Below are positions 35,483 through 47,574 of a DNA stretch of 64,000 bases, piece after piece (positions within the stretch are counted from its first letter, which is position 1; every line of letters begins with the position of its first letter). The position numbers and the translations under genes are program-made. The notes under the pieces were generated by a model. It did no database searches. It saw nothing but the letters and a program-made list of their open reading frames with translations, and was not told the origin of the DNA. This DNA comes from Wolfiporia cocos (Eukaryota; Basidiomycota; Agaricomycetes; Polyporales; Phaeolaceae), in contig JACCLO010000014.1 in NCBI GenBank assembly GCA_029448655.1, positions 2,108,001 to 2,172,000 of the forward strand, written 5' to 3'.

Positions 35483-36572
35483 CTAGTCGAGGATCTCAGA
35501 AGGGCCTTCGACGCGATCGCCACCCATGATTCTCTCCGTCTTCTTCACGCACTGCACAACGCGCCTGACCTTCGCGACGGCCGAGTCCTGGTTCTCGGGG
35601 CAAGAAGAGAGTGCGGCTGCAGCACGCTCGATGTCCTGCCGACGTATGCGTTTCCCCCAGATGCTCTCGCTGTACGTGTCCACGAGGCGCACGAGCTCTA
35701 AATGGTTTTGGCCTGGCTGACAGACCATGGCGGCAATGATGCTGGGCGGCAACAGTGTGGCCTGACCGAGGCACAGTGTCCGCAGGCTGGGTATAACGGG
35801 GAGCAGCGGCGTATTATGCCACAGCTTGAGCGGCGTGTGCCAGTTGCCCTCGTCTGAAAAGAAGGATAGGTTGGTGAGTGTGATGTGGACGATGTTCGTC
35901 CATTTCCGGATTGCCCGGAATAAATGATATGTAGCGGCGGGAACGATCTGGGGGAGCATCGTTGATTCCCGAGAGACGGCAACATTCGCGATAGACTCAC
36001 GGCAGTCGAGAAATGGTGACTGGGATCAGGTCCCGTCCACATAAAATTCCTGGGACTACAGCAGAAACAACAAGACGTCACCACAGCTCAAATCGGACTA
36101 GATAATACTTAGATACCCACTTCGCAAGCACCAGAGCGTCATGAATGTGCTGAAGATTTGGGTTCCGCGCATGTGAATGTAGGCAGAGAGAAAGCAGATC
36201 TAGGTCGAGAGGTTCACTAGCAGTATGGTAGAGGCTGTACTCGGATAGCGTAGGCGATGTGCTACTCGACGGAGCAACCCGTTTGCAGCGACGCAAGGCG
36301 GCAGCTAGGTGAAGGAACACATCGAAAGCAGGTGTCCCCCCGGATAGCAAAACGACAAGTGTCTTAGGCGGACATACGAGGGGGGTGCGTTGCTCAGAGA
36401 ACAGGATTAACTGGCGCATGGTCCGAAAGCGGAGGTGAGTGTGCATAGCACGCGTTCCCAGGTCCCGGAACGATTTGTCGACGCATAGCACGTCCGATGG
36501 ACGGGGATGCTCGTGCAATGCGAGGAACAGGATATCCAACAGCAATTCCGCCGGGACGTAGGCTAGACACAT
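35483..36572 (-). CDS. F-box-like/unknown basidiomycete protein
   Basis: Exons 36572-36109, 36055-36001, 35947-35483; 984 nt, 327 aa. The N-terminus MCLAYVPAELLLDILFLAL, then PRPSDVLCVDKSFRDLGTRA, follows the F-box pattern (LP.E.L..I...L, then a C..W/F-like segment). This design is common in Agaricomycete proteins annotated as F-box or hypothetical. The rest (WTNIVHITLTNLSFF, IPSLRTLCLG, LELVRLVDTY) looks like irregular leucine-rich repeats. If it is an F-box protein it would recruit an unknown substrate to an SCF ubiquitin ligase. The first intron uses a weak donor (GTATTA), but phase supports it. Convergent with the ArfGAP gene, 263 bp apart. Confidence 0.6.
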
Positions 36573-36969
36573 AGAGGGGGCTACTCGACAGAAGATATGG
36601 TTATAAACACGTCTATCGATATACAGTGGGAAGCGCGCGAAGGTTTGCACCAATCCCGTTCGGTCTGCCCGAGTGGTCTGGGTCTGGCGTACTTACGGTG
36701 GCAGTACGCGGCAAGGTTGAGTCCGACCGGCGAGGCATCGGGCTGATACGAGCGACGCCTTCCTGTCAGATTCCACTTCAAATTGAGAACAGAGGACGCC
36801 CAGACGCCGTTCACGGCCGTCTAGAGCTAGAAGACGCCGTTGTCGTGAAGACGCGCTGAGCGGTCCAGAATATCATAACTTTACTGCAAGAAGCACGAGA
36901 ATAGAGGGAGCATACGGGCGGACCGCTGACGAGAAACTGGTAACCATCAGAAGTCGTAGTTCATATTGA
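36573..36969. other. Intergenic between MRE11 end and F-box-like start
   Basis: 397 bp; promoter of the F-box-like gene and 3' region of MRE11, same strand. Around 36660-36725 (+ strand) a TGCCCGAGTGGTCTGG word, a 7-bp GCGTACT/AGTACGC hairpin and GGTTGAGTCC resemble a broken tRNA gene (see rejected). Confidence 0.35.
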
Positions 36970-39918
36970 CTAATCGCTATCGAGCTCCACCTGGGACATG
37001 ATCGGCTCAATTTAGCTGAGCGTGGCGAGCAGGGAGCATACGCACCGCCTTGGCCATCTTTTTTGTAGCTCGTGAGGCTGCAGCCCTTGCGGTGCGCCCG
37101 GAAGGTGTGAAGCTCAATGTCGACTGTTTCGAAGTGGTAGACCTCTTTGCTGGCGCTTTTTTCGACGTTTGGCTGAGCCAAGGCAAGGTCAGACAGAAAC
37201 GGGAAGTAACGAGCCAACCATGCGCACCTAAGAACAGCCGCCCGATTTGTGCGCTTGGGTTTGGGTGCCTCCTCTTCCTCTTCCATTTCATCGTCATCGT
37301 CTTGTTCTTCTTCCTCTTCGGAGTCAGCCTGACATGAGATACCTGACAAGACCGTCCCTGGCCAAGAGGAATGAAGATGTACGCACAGCTTTCTTCTTAC
37401 CCCTGCCTTTCGCGGGTGCCTTCTTAGCTGGAGCTTTCGTAGCAGGAGCCCTCGCAGAGGTAGCACTCTTCTTCTTCGGTCGCTGCTCGTCAGAGTCAGG
37501 CTCGTCGAAGTCCGAAGCAGCTGCGTCGACGTCCAGCATCATGGAATCCATCGAAGCATCGGACTCTTCGTTGGTGCTTTTGCTTTTAACCTGAAACAAT
37601 AATCAAGTACTGCGGCTTTACGATGAATCGGCGGCGCGGTTACCTTTGATTTAGACCTCCCTTCTTGTCGCTTGTCGTCATATTCTTTGATGTGCTTCTC
37701 TCTGACTTGTCCGACCTGTTACGTGACGATGAGTTTCACTGTAACGTGTGAACAATGAGGTTTCGCATGTACAATCTCATCCAAATCATCCTCATCCATC
37801 TCTTCTGGATTTTTCCCGTTTGCCTGAACGCCTTTCATGAGCGACTTAAGCGCGACATTGACATGACTTCCGCCATCCCGTGAAATCAGCATGCACCGCC
37901 AAACCGTACATCAATGACTACTCACTTCTGGATCGCGTGTACATCATCCTTGTCCACGAACGTCTCAATGGCGTCTGACATGCCCGTCTCGCCGAGCAGC
38001 TGGAGCTCTTGCGCAGCGAGATACTCCCGCACGAGCGTCTGCACGCGCACGCGCGACAGCTTCTCTGCAGTTGTCATCCCAGGATCGTCGATGCTTAGCT
38101 CTGGTTTGTCCGCGACGATCTTCGCGCCCTTGCGCGTCGCTGCACGCGCACGGTGGAAGATGAGTACGTCGCGAGGGTTTGCGAGCCGTCCCTGGAACTC
38201 TTGCCCGAAGCGCACCGGGTTCTGCATCTCGCTGACACCGGTCGTGTCCACCTAAATCGAATGTGTCTGGCACTACCGTATGCAGAAGAGGGGGACGACT
38301 TACCTTCAGCCGCACAATAGGCAGCATGCGCGGCAGCTCATCATCGCCTTCTTTGACGGCCTTCGCATTTCGCGCGTCCCATTCGCTGTTCGCCTTCGCG
38401 ATCAGCGCCTCCACCTGTTTTCAGCACGTGTAAATTTGATAGCCGCACTTTTTATGGTGCTGCGACATACCCTATTCTTCAAGTACTTGGTGATAGAATG
38501 TCGATCCTCAAGATTCAGGCTCTCGTTCAGTTCAGCCTCCTCCATAAGGTGCATCTCGTCAAGAACGAACGGTCGCACAGTCCGCAACGGGAGAGGAGTC
38601 AGCTCGAACTCCTTTCCTTGTATCTTGAGCAATGCGACATGCCTGAGGGACCGATATACACTAGCACGGGGTGTGACGAGAGTGTAATACGCACTTTTCA
38701 ACAGATTCGCCCTCGGCAAGCGAGGTCGCGACGGATGAGCCAGGCTGCGTGATGTAGTACTTTTTGCCCGCCACGGGCTCCGGTACAATTCGACAGTCAT
38801 GTTCGTGTCCCCAGACGACCAGGTCAATGCTATCATCGAACATCCCTTCTGGCACTGACTGCTGGGGCCCATGCGGCACGCTAATTCACATCAGCCCCGC
38901 TTACTCTCTCGCGACACAATACGACGTACCGGTTCTGGTGCAACAGCAGTACGTTGAACCATTCATCCTTGTCGCGTGGCATGAACATGCGCACACGGTT
39001 GCTGCGCAATTCGAAGTGCATCCGCTGGTCCTTGACGTTGCCGACGCCGTACAGCCCAAGACGTGTATTCCCCTTGCGCAAGAGGACGGGCCGGATTGCA
39101 ATCCCGCTGTTCTGCGCGTCGCCTTCGCCCATCGGCAGGTCGATCTTGCCCATGTAATTTATCATCCCGCTCACAGAGAGCATATCCAGTGCGCAGAGCG
39201 CCCCTTCCTACCCCATGCATGTTGCATCAGCTTACAGTGGACATATGTGCAGCATGGAGGGAGCTCACAGGCCCCGCACCCTGTGGGTCATCGTGGTTCC
39301 CGTGGATTGAGAAGACGGGGATGGCGACATTGAAGTTTGGGTCTTCGTAGTTAACGGCAGGAAATCTAAAGGAGACCTGAATTACAAGCTGTACGTCAAT
39401 AATTCTTGACGCACGAGTAACCGGATGCTTTGCCGTCGTTCGCGTCGCTGAGAAGTTCGATCTGTATCGGCCTGTCGCCCAGTGTGTACTCTCGCAGAAG
39501 CGCCATAACTTGGTACAAGCAATCTCTGGACGGCCTGTTCTCGTGGAATAGGTCTCCGGCAAGGAGGATCAAGTCAACCTGAAATCATGGGGAACATTCA
39601 GCAAGGACATTCAAGTAGACTTGAAGTTCCGGGAAGAAAGAGCACATAGCTTACATCATGTTTGACGGCTAGCTGTAGAATCTCACGAAAGGTATTGATC
39701 GAGTCCTGCCCTCGTATTGGATCCCTTTCTAAGTATCCAATATGGTTGTCTGTCGCGAGCATGATCCGAATCGTATCGTCGGCAACTTAAAGCACATAGA
39801 AACGTAAATGGTTGTAATACATTCCGGTAGCACACCGTTCCCTTGCATACGTACAAGCATTTCGAATAGTAGGAGGAGGGGGTGCCACTTCATGTTCCGA
39901 TTGAGCGTAGTCAGACAT
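36970..39918 (-). CDS. MRE11: MRE11 double-strand-break repair nuclease
   Basis: Exons in transcript order: 39918-39855, 39785-39655, 39578-39415, 39365-39269, 39207-38930, 38880-38695, 38642-38471, 38414-38304, 38251-37926, 37866-37773, 37715-37644, 37590-37387, 37328-37228, 37172-37046, 36990-36970; 2148 nt, 715 aa. Phosphoesterase motifs are complete: [14 protein letters not shown] (~30-43), [13 protein letters not shown] (~71-83), [11 protein letters not shown] (~140-150), [12 protein letters not shown] and VVWGHEHDC (~263-272). The capping-domain region follows, then an acidic/Lys-rich C-terminus with [14 protein letters not shown] repeats typical of MRE11 DNA-binding tails. MRE11 with Rad50 and Nbs1 resects and signals double-strand breaks and acts at telomeres. 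All catalytic Asp/His/Asn residues are present. Fifteen exons, all GT-AG. Confidence 0.95.
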
Positions 39919-41722
39919 GGCTTCCGAGGATGCTTGTTCGGTTGTACCTCGTTGTGACTTGACTGCCCTAAGATATAGAGGACCTGAGTAGACGGTGAAC
40001 GCTTGACGTTGATCTTTAAGCTACCCTTAGTGTGAAGTGTGGCACGCGAAAGTGGGACAAGTCGAAACCGTCACAAGTTTGAGCCAGTATGCACCAACGT
40101 CGCTGTCGTACTTGAGGCTTGATAGGAAAGATAGAATCGCGTGAGCTAGATTGGTGGTTCCGAAGTACAATGTTTCGGTCAAAGTCCAATTAGCGCCTGT
40201 AGACGTGATGGGACGCGCTCTAGTGACTGTGACTGACGCGTGACACGTCGCGTCGCGAGGCGCCACACCGTTCTCGCTCAGCTACTGAGCTAGGCTCAAC
40301 ATGATCATTTATAGGATGTAGTATCGCCTCAAAGTTGGCAATATATTAAGGATTACTCATAGCGCAATTGTTGGACTACCACGTCAGTGAGCTCGGCAGG
40401 TCACAAGAGGATTACAAAACGGCGGGGTGCACACGCGCTCTACTACCTACATCAGATGCGTACGCTTAAAAGATCCACCTCTGTACCGACTTATGTCTGC
40501 GTGATATCAACACAATCAGTAGAATTGTCTTTTCATTGCACAGCTCAAATTGCCAGCGGCCCCATACTCCTCATCAATGTCCAGAAATCATAGATACGCT
40601 CAGAGATTCTGCATATAGTCAATCTCCGCTCCTAGCGAATATAATCTCTGGGAGCACCCATACCATATACGAGAACTGACGTCTTGTACAGGCCTGTTGT
40701 CTTGAGTACGAATGGCATTAGTTGCTTGACATCTTCAATCATGATGCGTGTCACCGGACAAGACTACCTATTGGACATTGTCTCTTTTTCACCATCAGTG
40801 ATATGGAAAAGACACACTGATATAGGTCAAGCGGCGTTGCCTTCGCGCGGAGCTGGCGGGATCAGAACCGTCTGCGCAGGAAGGGTCCGGTGGCTTGTGG
40901 ATGGTAGCGTACTTACCATCGACACAACCTGGCCGTATTATTTGGTCCCTAGATCAGAGCGCGTTGCGTTGTTTCCCTTGTTGCCGCCGAGGTGTTATGC
41001 TCACTTACATTAGATACATTCAATCAGTGAAACATATTCTGGGTTTATTCCAATGTAGGAAATCTATCTCGTATACATTATCGATGAACAGAATACACGT
41101 TATGAGTGTCTACAATGCAGCCAGACGTAGCTTATGGCCCATTCTTGACTAGATGAATCCGGTACATCCGGATACATCCGGACACAATGAAATCTCGCTC
41201 GGAATAAGGATCGGCTTGGTCGATGGTCCAAGGTCCAAGATGAACGTATCAGGGTGCTCTCATGATGGAAAGCGAGAATGATTTGTAGAATGCTCACTGG
41301 CACAGTACGGCCAAAAGCCTTGCAAATACTAGTAGTCAGTGACTTAGGTATGGCACCGTGAACCGTCGGAGGGGTCAATAAGCTCTAATCGTAACTCAAC
41401 GTCAACCCCACTGATGCGCCCCTGTGATGTGTCTTATAAGCACTAGGATCAATACAGCATATGAAATTCTCGCGGACAGAAAGCAAGCTGAAGCTGCTCA
41501 TTTGCTTACACAACTTTGCACCCCTTCGCACGAGCCGACGCCGCAGATCCGAGATCGCAGATCTTGACCTGAGATCCTACAGCAGTAGACGCTCACGGAA
41601 CTCAGACCCCTTCAACAGCTGTAGGAATTATATAAGCTGTAATTGACCACTGATTCCATATTCTTGACTGCGTCTAGAAGATTCACCAGTCGCCTACGCG
41701 CACATATATCTTGTTCCGCTCA
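39919..41722. other. Intergenic, 1.8 kb
   Basis: Divergent upstream regions of MRE11 (-) and the ataxin-10 homologue (+). The longest open frames (109 codons at 40684-41013 +; 92 codons at 41100-41378 -) have no recognised domain. AGATC-rich sequence with imperfect repeats occurs at 41546-41577. Confidence 0.35.
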
Positions 41723-43971
41723 ATGGACCCTCTGCTGATCAGATTGCAAAATGTCACGAAGACCCTAGATATTAGCGTTTCACAGTCCATCCTTGATGTC
41801 GTGGACGCCCTGAATGACCTCGCGACACAATGTGCTATAAATCAAGAGTATAGGCATGTTGCTTGGCCCTCGTCTGATTCCATTAACTGATAAACATCTC
41901 CAGACACTCTATCGGGCAAAACTCGTCCCTCTGGATCACTGTCAGAAAGTTGTGGACCACTTGTATTACTGTCAATGCAGATCCCGAGGAAATAAGTGCA
42001 GCAGAACAAACAAGTATCTGCGCAGGTTTGGCCAAATTTACGCGCAATCTCGTCGCCGCTGAAGCATTCAACCAAGAGAAGGCGTTGTATGTTCACTTTG
42101 TTCAATCTTGCTTTCGTACATGGCTGATTGTATAGCAGCGAAAATGAGCCTGATATCCGTAAAATGATACACGACTACACTTCCTATCATGCTATTCAAG
42201 ATAATACATGTATTTCGATGGTTGGTGATGTATGACATAGGGCTGACCTGGGCGTAGATTATCCCGCCACCAGACTTCTCGTCCAGGCTTTGTCCAATAT
42301 CATCACCGCAAATGCAGCGTTGTCCCAAAGGCTGTGGAAAACGTATCTGACTCTTCCGGAAGAACAGCTAGTACTACTGTATGTCCTCCTCTGTTCACAA
42401 CTGCAGCAGCCGTTACCCATTTGTTCCGGTCAGACGACTACTTTCCTCACCTGACCATCGCACAACTTTCTCCACGTTCATCTTGGTCCTGAATTGCGTC
42501 TCAAATAACTCAGAACGCACGTGAGCTTTCATGGCTATATTCCCCATTGACGCACTACCAATTGGATATAGACAGATGCTAGTAGAAAGCCCAAGGGGGC
42601 CCCGATTGTGCATCAGTATGCTCGACCGCATCAGCAGTCTGATAGATACAGAGGACGAGGGCGATGGCGCTCAAGCGTTCAACATAGGGTGAGCTCGTGC
42701 CTCTTCTCAAGAGCCGTGTCATCTGAGAGCCTGTGCAGATATGAAATCTTTTCCAATCTGATAGTCAAGGGGCTCGCTCCAGATCTTTACGCTAAAATAT
42801 CTGTGTATGCGTGGTTCCCTATGAGGTTATCACAACTTGACATGTTGACAGGGACGGGGAGGTCGTCACCCCTGCCCAAACGACGCTTCTCAAACTTCTG
42901 GATTCACATCTGTACCGTTTCTCGCAATCGAACGCTCCAATAGGCTTGGGGGCACAAACCACGGACGCCATCGTGCAGATGCTTTCTGCCGAGTTCTTCG
43001 CACTGTCGACTTATGCGCAAGGAGCCATGGAGCGATCGTTAGGCTCACAATCCAACGCCCCGAGCACCACCACCGTGCCTGCACCGGGAGATTCATCGCG
43101 CGCCGAGACGTCGGAAGAGAACGCGCCAACAAACGACGACACGCCCCCACAAGAGCTGGACTTGCTCCTGCCACAAGTCTGCGAGGCGCTCGTGCTTGTC
43201 GCGCAGTGCCTCACCACACTGGCGCTAGACACCGTGGAGGGGAGCGCTGTTGCTCACGACACCAGGGGGCACCTACGCGCAGCGATATCCTCCGCTGGGC
43301 AGGGGTTTGTTGAGAGCCTCATAGGTATTGTCCCCTTCGTCTTCGTGAGGGCGAGCTCTCACGACAATGGCGCTCGCGTTGCAGAGACCCTTCGTCTGCT
43401 CGACCTCTTCGTCCCCAGGATCACATTTGGAAAGGTCGTTCCGCGGCCGACGGCCGAGGTTGCGCAGGGACAACGGACACCTGCGCCCCAGGCTCAGGCA
43501 CCAGCATCCGCTCAGGGTTTTGCCTTCGTCAAACGCGACTTGGTTCGCCTCTTGGGCATCATTAGCTCGGGAAACAAGACCGTGCAAGATCGCGTGCGTG
43601 AGTGCAAGGGAATACCCGTCGTTATGAACCTCTGTGTGATTGATGATCAAAACCCATGTGCGTGCGGCGTGCGGCGTTCCGTGAGCTCAATGAATTTCGA
43701 AGCGTGCTAATCATGGCCAACAGATCTGAAAGAACATGCGATATTCACGCTGCGCAACTTGCTGCACGGAAACCCGGAGAACCAAGATGTTGTACGTGCT
43801 ATCCAACCGGTAGGGAAGTGGGACGAGAATGGTATTCTACAGGCCCTGTAAGATTTTTAGGTAGCACGGTCCCAATATCATTGTAGCGTTACAGAACATC
43901 TGAAGCTTGTAGCATCAGCAGACCAGTTTAGCAATACAAGCCTTACTCTTCCTCCTCATCGATGCCAATAG
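41723..43971 (+). CDS. Ataxin-10 homologue
   Basis: Exons 41723-41847, 41904-42086, 42136-42209, 42258-42378, 42434-42520, 42572-42688, 42739-42804, 42852-43657, 43724-43847, 43887-43971; 1788 nt, 595 aa. The armadillo-like helical protein has ATXN10 features: RLLVQALSNIITANAALSQ, RLLSSPDHRTTFSTFILVLN, and the C-terminal ataxin-10 domain (VMNLCVIDDQNPYLKEHAIF, then TLRNLLHGNPENQ). Family members are cytoplasmic scaffolds linked to septin/cytokinesis functions in yeasts and to neuronal survival in animals; the molecular role is unsettled. The final intron (43848-43886) is only 39 nt, so the last exon is less certain. If correct, the stop (43969-43971) lies 29 bp inside the LEO1 coding region on the other strand. 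Confidence 0.8.
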
Positions 43972-45692
43972 CACGCCGCTTTCTCGCACCCGACGTAGTG
44001 CGGCGGCGGACGTTGAAGTCATCGTCCTCCTCTTCCTCACTCTCGAAGTCCATTCCCGCCTCGCCCCCTTCGTCCTCGTCCTTCTCAGTTCTTCCAGCTC
44101 CACCGGAGTCCTTTCTCCGCCTTCGTTCCTCCGCCTCTCGCTTATCAATCTGCGCCTCCAGCTTCTCCAAATCGTCGTCGTCGTCGTCCTCTTCCTCTTC
44201 TTGCTTCCTCGCACGCTTGCGCTTGCTTCCACCATCATCTGAGCCATAGTCCGCATCCTCCTCGTCCGTGTCTGCAACCAAGAAGTCGTCCGTCTGGTAC
44301 TCCCCTGGTCCCTTCTTACTACTCTCCTCCGTCTTTCGCCGTTTCCCCCCACGCCCGCCCGCACTCGTTCCTGCGCCCTCCTCGCCGTACTCGTCCTCAG
44401 AGCCGCCCCCAAACACCGCGTCCTCCTCTTCGTCGTCCGACCACATATCGTCACCCGTGCGCCTGCGCGTGTAGCCCGCGCTCCTCCTCCGTCTCCCGCC
44501 GCCGAGCGCGTCGTCCTCCGCGCGTGGCCTCCGCGGCTTGCGCGCAGCCTGACGCATCATTTCCATCTTCTCGCGCTCGGGGTCCGTCGTCGGGTCCGGC
44601 GCCATGCGCAGCCGCGCGACCTTCGTGTGCTTCTGCCCGACGGCGCGCACGAGCATGCGGTGCGTCTCGGACTGCATCCCCGTCGGGCGGAGCGACATAT
44701 GGCCCGTGATGAGCGCCTCGCACTGCAGGATCTCCGCGCGCTTGTGCTGCGCGACGAGGTATGTGAGGCCCTGTGACTTCGCGGGCGCGGACGGTGTCGG
44801 TGTCGGTGTTTGCGAGGAGGAGGGGCCGAAGGCCTGGCGCGGGACCGCGCCGGACCTGTCGATCGTCTGAGTTATGTCGAAGAGCTCCTTGCCGAGCTGC
44901 AGGCTGAGCGTGCCGTCGGACCAGCGCACGATGCGGCTGTTCGACTGGCGTTTCTGCGGAGAGGAGTGAGGTCAGCACAAGGCACAAAATGCCGGAGCCT
45001 GCTCACATCCTGCCCATGCTCGTCCTTGACCCAGCGCCAGCGGACGGTGTTTTCGACCTTGAGCTTGATCGACATGCTCTTCTCACGGATGTTCTCTGCT
45101 TGCTGAAGCTCCTCGTCCTCTTGCTCCGGGCCAATGTATGTATCTGGGTGGAATGGTTTTGAGTCCACCTTTACGAAGTTGGGCATGCGGATAACCCAGT
45201 ACTGGAAGCGTGCAAGTCTTGGGATATTAGTTTCAAATGAGAGCGACGGGAGCACGCACATTCCCATCTGAGCTCCGCGGGACAGGAATATTGGGTATAG
45301 CGGCATTGGCCTCAAGGACCTGTTCTTCGACGGGTGCGGCATCCTCCTCCTCTGCATACTCCATCGCCTCTCTGTGCTTGCGTTCTGGTGATGAAAGTCC
45401 ATCTGCATGCTCTGCATGCTCCGAGGATGCTGGCGTGTGCACGCTGCTATTCGTGAGTGGGGTGTGGTTCGCATACACAATAATGCGCTCACTCTTCATG
45501 TTTCACGACATTCACCTCGTTCTCGTTTTCGTCACCAAAGAGGTCCTGCATATCGTCGTCATCTCCGCCCTGCGAGTTGTCGTCTGCGTCGCCACCGTCC
45601 GACGCGGGGGCGCTCGCATCCGTGTTCAGCTCATGGGCCGACTCTTGGGAGAAGGGTTTTGGAGGATCGAGGGCGCCAGCAAGAGAAGACAT
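43943..45692 (-). CDS. LEO1: LEO1, Paf1 transcription-elongation complex subunit
   Basis: Exons 45692-45493, 45446-45260, 45201-45007, 44953-43943; 1593 nt, 530 aa. The conserved Leo1 core is clear: WVIRMPNFVKVDSKPFHPDT, NTVRWRW, SNSRIVRWSDGTLSLQLGKE, LFDI, KSQGLTYLVAQH, MSLRPTGMQSETHRMLVRAV. Acidic N-terminal (GGDDDDMQDLFGDEN) and C-terminal regions flank it. The C-terminus alternates acidic runs with KRKR-type basic runs. Leo1 pairs with Paf1, binds RNA and nucleosomes, and supports histone modification and elongation by RNA polymerase II. Its 3' coding end overlaps the ataxin-10 homologue tail-to-tail. Confidence 0.93.
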
Positions 45693-46078
45693 AGCCCAGG
45701 GATATATTACTGTGAGTTTCGGTGTGAGTATATGGCTCGCAAGCTTTCTACAAGCTCGAGTACAAGTAGCAGTGGCGAGGCGCGCTTGACTTGAAAGTCA
45801 GATCCACGTGAGCCTTGGATTAATGGAATGCCGCACGCGCTCCGAGTGACCGAGCCAAGTCTCCTCGACCTTGTCCTCATATCGCAACGGAGAGTTGAAG
45901 TGTGCCAACCGACACTTACCTATGTAGACCACGGCGGCGGGAAACCTCTCCTCACCCGTGTCAGATTCTGATCTCAGTTGATCTGACACTGTCTGTTACA
46001 GTAGGTCAGTCGAATCCGTACTACGCGCATGAACATGAAATCCGGACTCCTTTGATTTCTCGGTAACAACACGAGGAA
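45693..46078. promoter_or_regulatory. Shared divergent promoter region, LEO1 / F-box-like gene
   Basis: 386 bp between divergent start codons. No TATA box or repeat recognised. Confidence 0.4.
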
Positions 46079-47361
46079 ATGACGTCAACAGAAGATTGTC
46101 CTGCAGAACAAGTCCCCTCGAGACGGTGTCCTCTCGAGCTGGAATACGAGATTTTGGAAATCCTCCGGGACGAACGGAGAGCACTCATCGCGTGTAGCTC
46201 TGTTTGTCGTGCGTGGCGTTCCAGGCTCTATCCATATCTTTTCCATACAATCCGGCCAAGCATTACCCAGTGGGATCGAGATAGTGCCGCGCTCTTGAAT
46301 TTGCTCCAGCAGTCCCCGCAGATCTCTCAATACATCCGTCGCCTCCGCCTTACACAACCACAAAACATATGGTTTGACATCCTGTCTCGCCTTTTATTGC
46401 TTGAGGATCTTGGTATAGATGCATCACTACAGCAGCCGTCTAACGCACTCGTGAACAATCTGGCTTCGTCCCCCCTCCCTACCGTCAAGCACCTCCAACT
46501 TCGCAACATGATTTTCGGCGCGAATGACGCCAGAGCCTTCCCTCGCTTCCTCCTCGGATTCCCAAGGATAACAACATTGCACCTTCACAGCGTGACTTGG
46601 TCTCGACGTGGTTCTACTATGCTTTCGGCACGCATGGTACTGCCCAAGCTCGAAAGTCTGACGATAGAATACCAGCGCTATCGCGATCACCGCGCCAATG
46701 ACATCGCCGAATGGTTCTTGAATGACAACTTTGATACGCTTCCCCGTAATTTCTCAATGCACATGTTCGACGCTGTAGGCCTAGATCGCTGTCGGGATCT
46801 TCTCACTAGTTCTTATACCATGACCGACGAGCATCTGGCTATCTTCCTATCCACCTGGGGAGTCGAGCAAGTTGGTAGGTTCATGATCTTCTGTGTCTAT
46901 GCTGACGTCATGCACTAATCTTTCCAGATGACTACGAGCGTCCACACAGACTGCAGAAGGCAATGTTGATATTGCCTCCCTCTAATCAACCAACACAAGA
47001 GATACTGGGGGTCCTCCAAAGATTCAGAATGCATGTGGTGAAGGAGATAGAGATGGAAGTTTGGACCAAAGACATTGAGAGCCTGCGCATGATGTTTGAG
47101 TGGAACGAGCTGGCGACCGCAATTGTTCAGTCACTCAGGAGGCAGCGTAACATTCACCCTACATTCACACTCATACACCGACTATCGAGCGGGCAAACAG
47201 AAATTCCCCCGGAGGTACTCGCAGAGCCAATACGGACACGTCTCACTATGGTGCGAGGTGGCAGAAACATCCACTTCGAGAGCAGGTACGTTGTCTTGGG
47301 CCTCTCTGTGAGCTCGATCTAGGTCCTCATGGCCGCGCTATGCAGAGCATCGGACATTTGA
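46079..47361 (+). CDS. F-box-like protein
   Basis: Exons 46079-46874, 46928-47285, 47346-47361; 1170 nt, 389 aa. Residues ~17-55 match the F-box: CPLELEYEILEILRD, ALIACSSVCRAWRSRLYPYL. Leucine-rich segments follow (YIRRLRLTQ, LLLEDLGID, TVKHLQLRNMIF, ITTLHLHSVTW, PKLESLTIEY). This is the usual layout of mushroom F-box proteins, a fast-expanding family that brings substrates to SCF ubiquitin ligases. The last exon is 16 nt (RASDI-stop); if the third junction is wrong, the protein ends a few residues after 47285 instead. A decayed relative lies directly downstream. Confidence 0.72.
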
Positions 47362-47574
47362 GTCTCGACACCCCGTCTTACTATAGCGTTTCTGCACCTG
47401 GCGCTGTGAGTATGCATTACACGCGAGGCTTGTGCCATTTGACTGCTATCATGACGGTGGCAGGATGCGGCACAACAGAAATCAAGATCTCGATGCGACG
47501 GCCCCATCCGCACTTTTGTTATGCCAGTCGAGAGATGATATGAAGTGCAAGCATTTCCGGCGGCCTATTCTCTG

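Noticed and set aside
36655..36730. tRNA-like element with TGCCCGAGTGGTCTGG, a 7-bp hairpin and GGTTGAGTCC
   Set aside because: The T-loop lacks the TTC core, the acceptor pairing is only ~5 bp and the central hairpin is not an anticodon arm.
43962..44474. Ser-rich plus-strand frames opposite LEO1
   Set aside because: Antisense shadows of Glu/Asp/Lys-rich LEO1 coding sequence.
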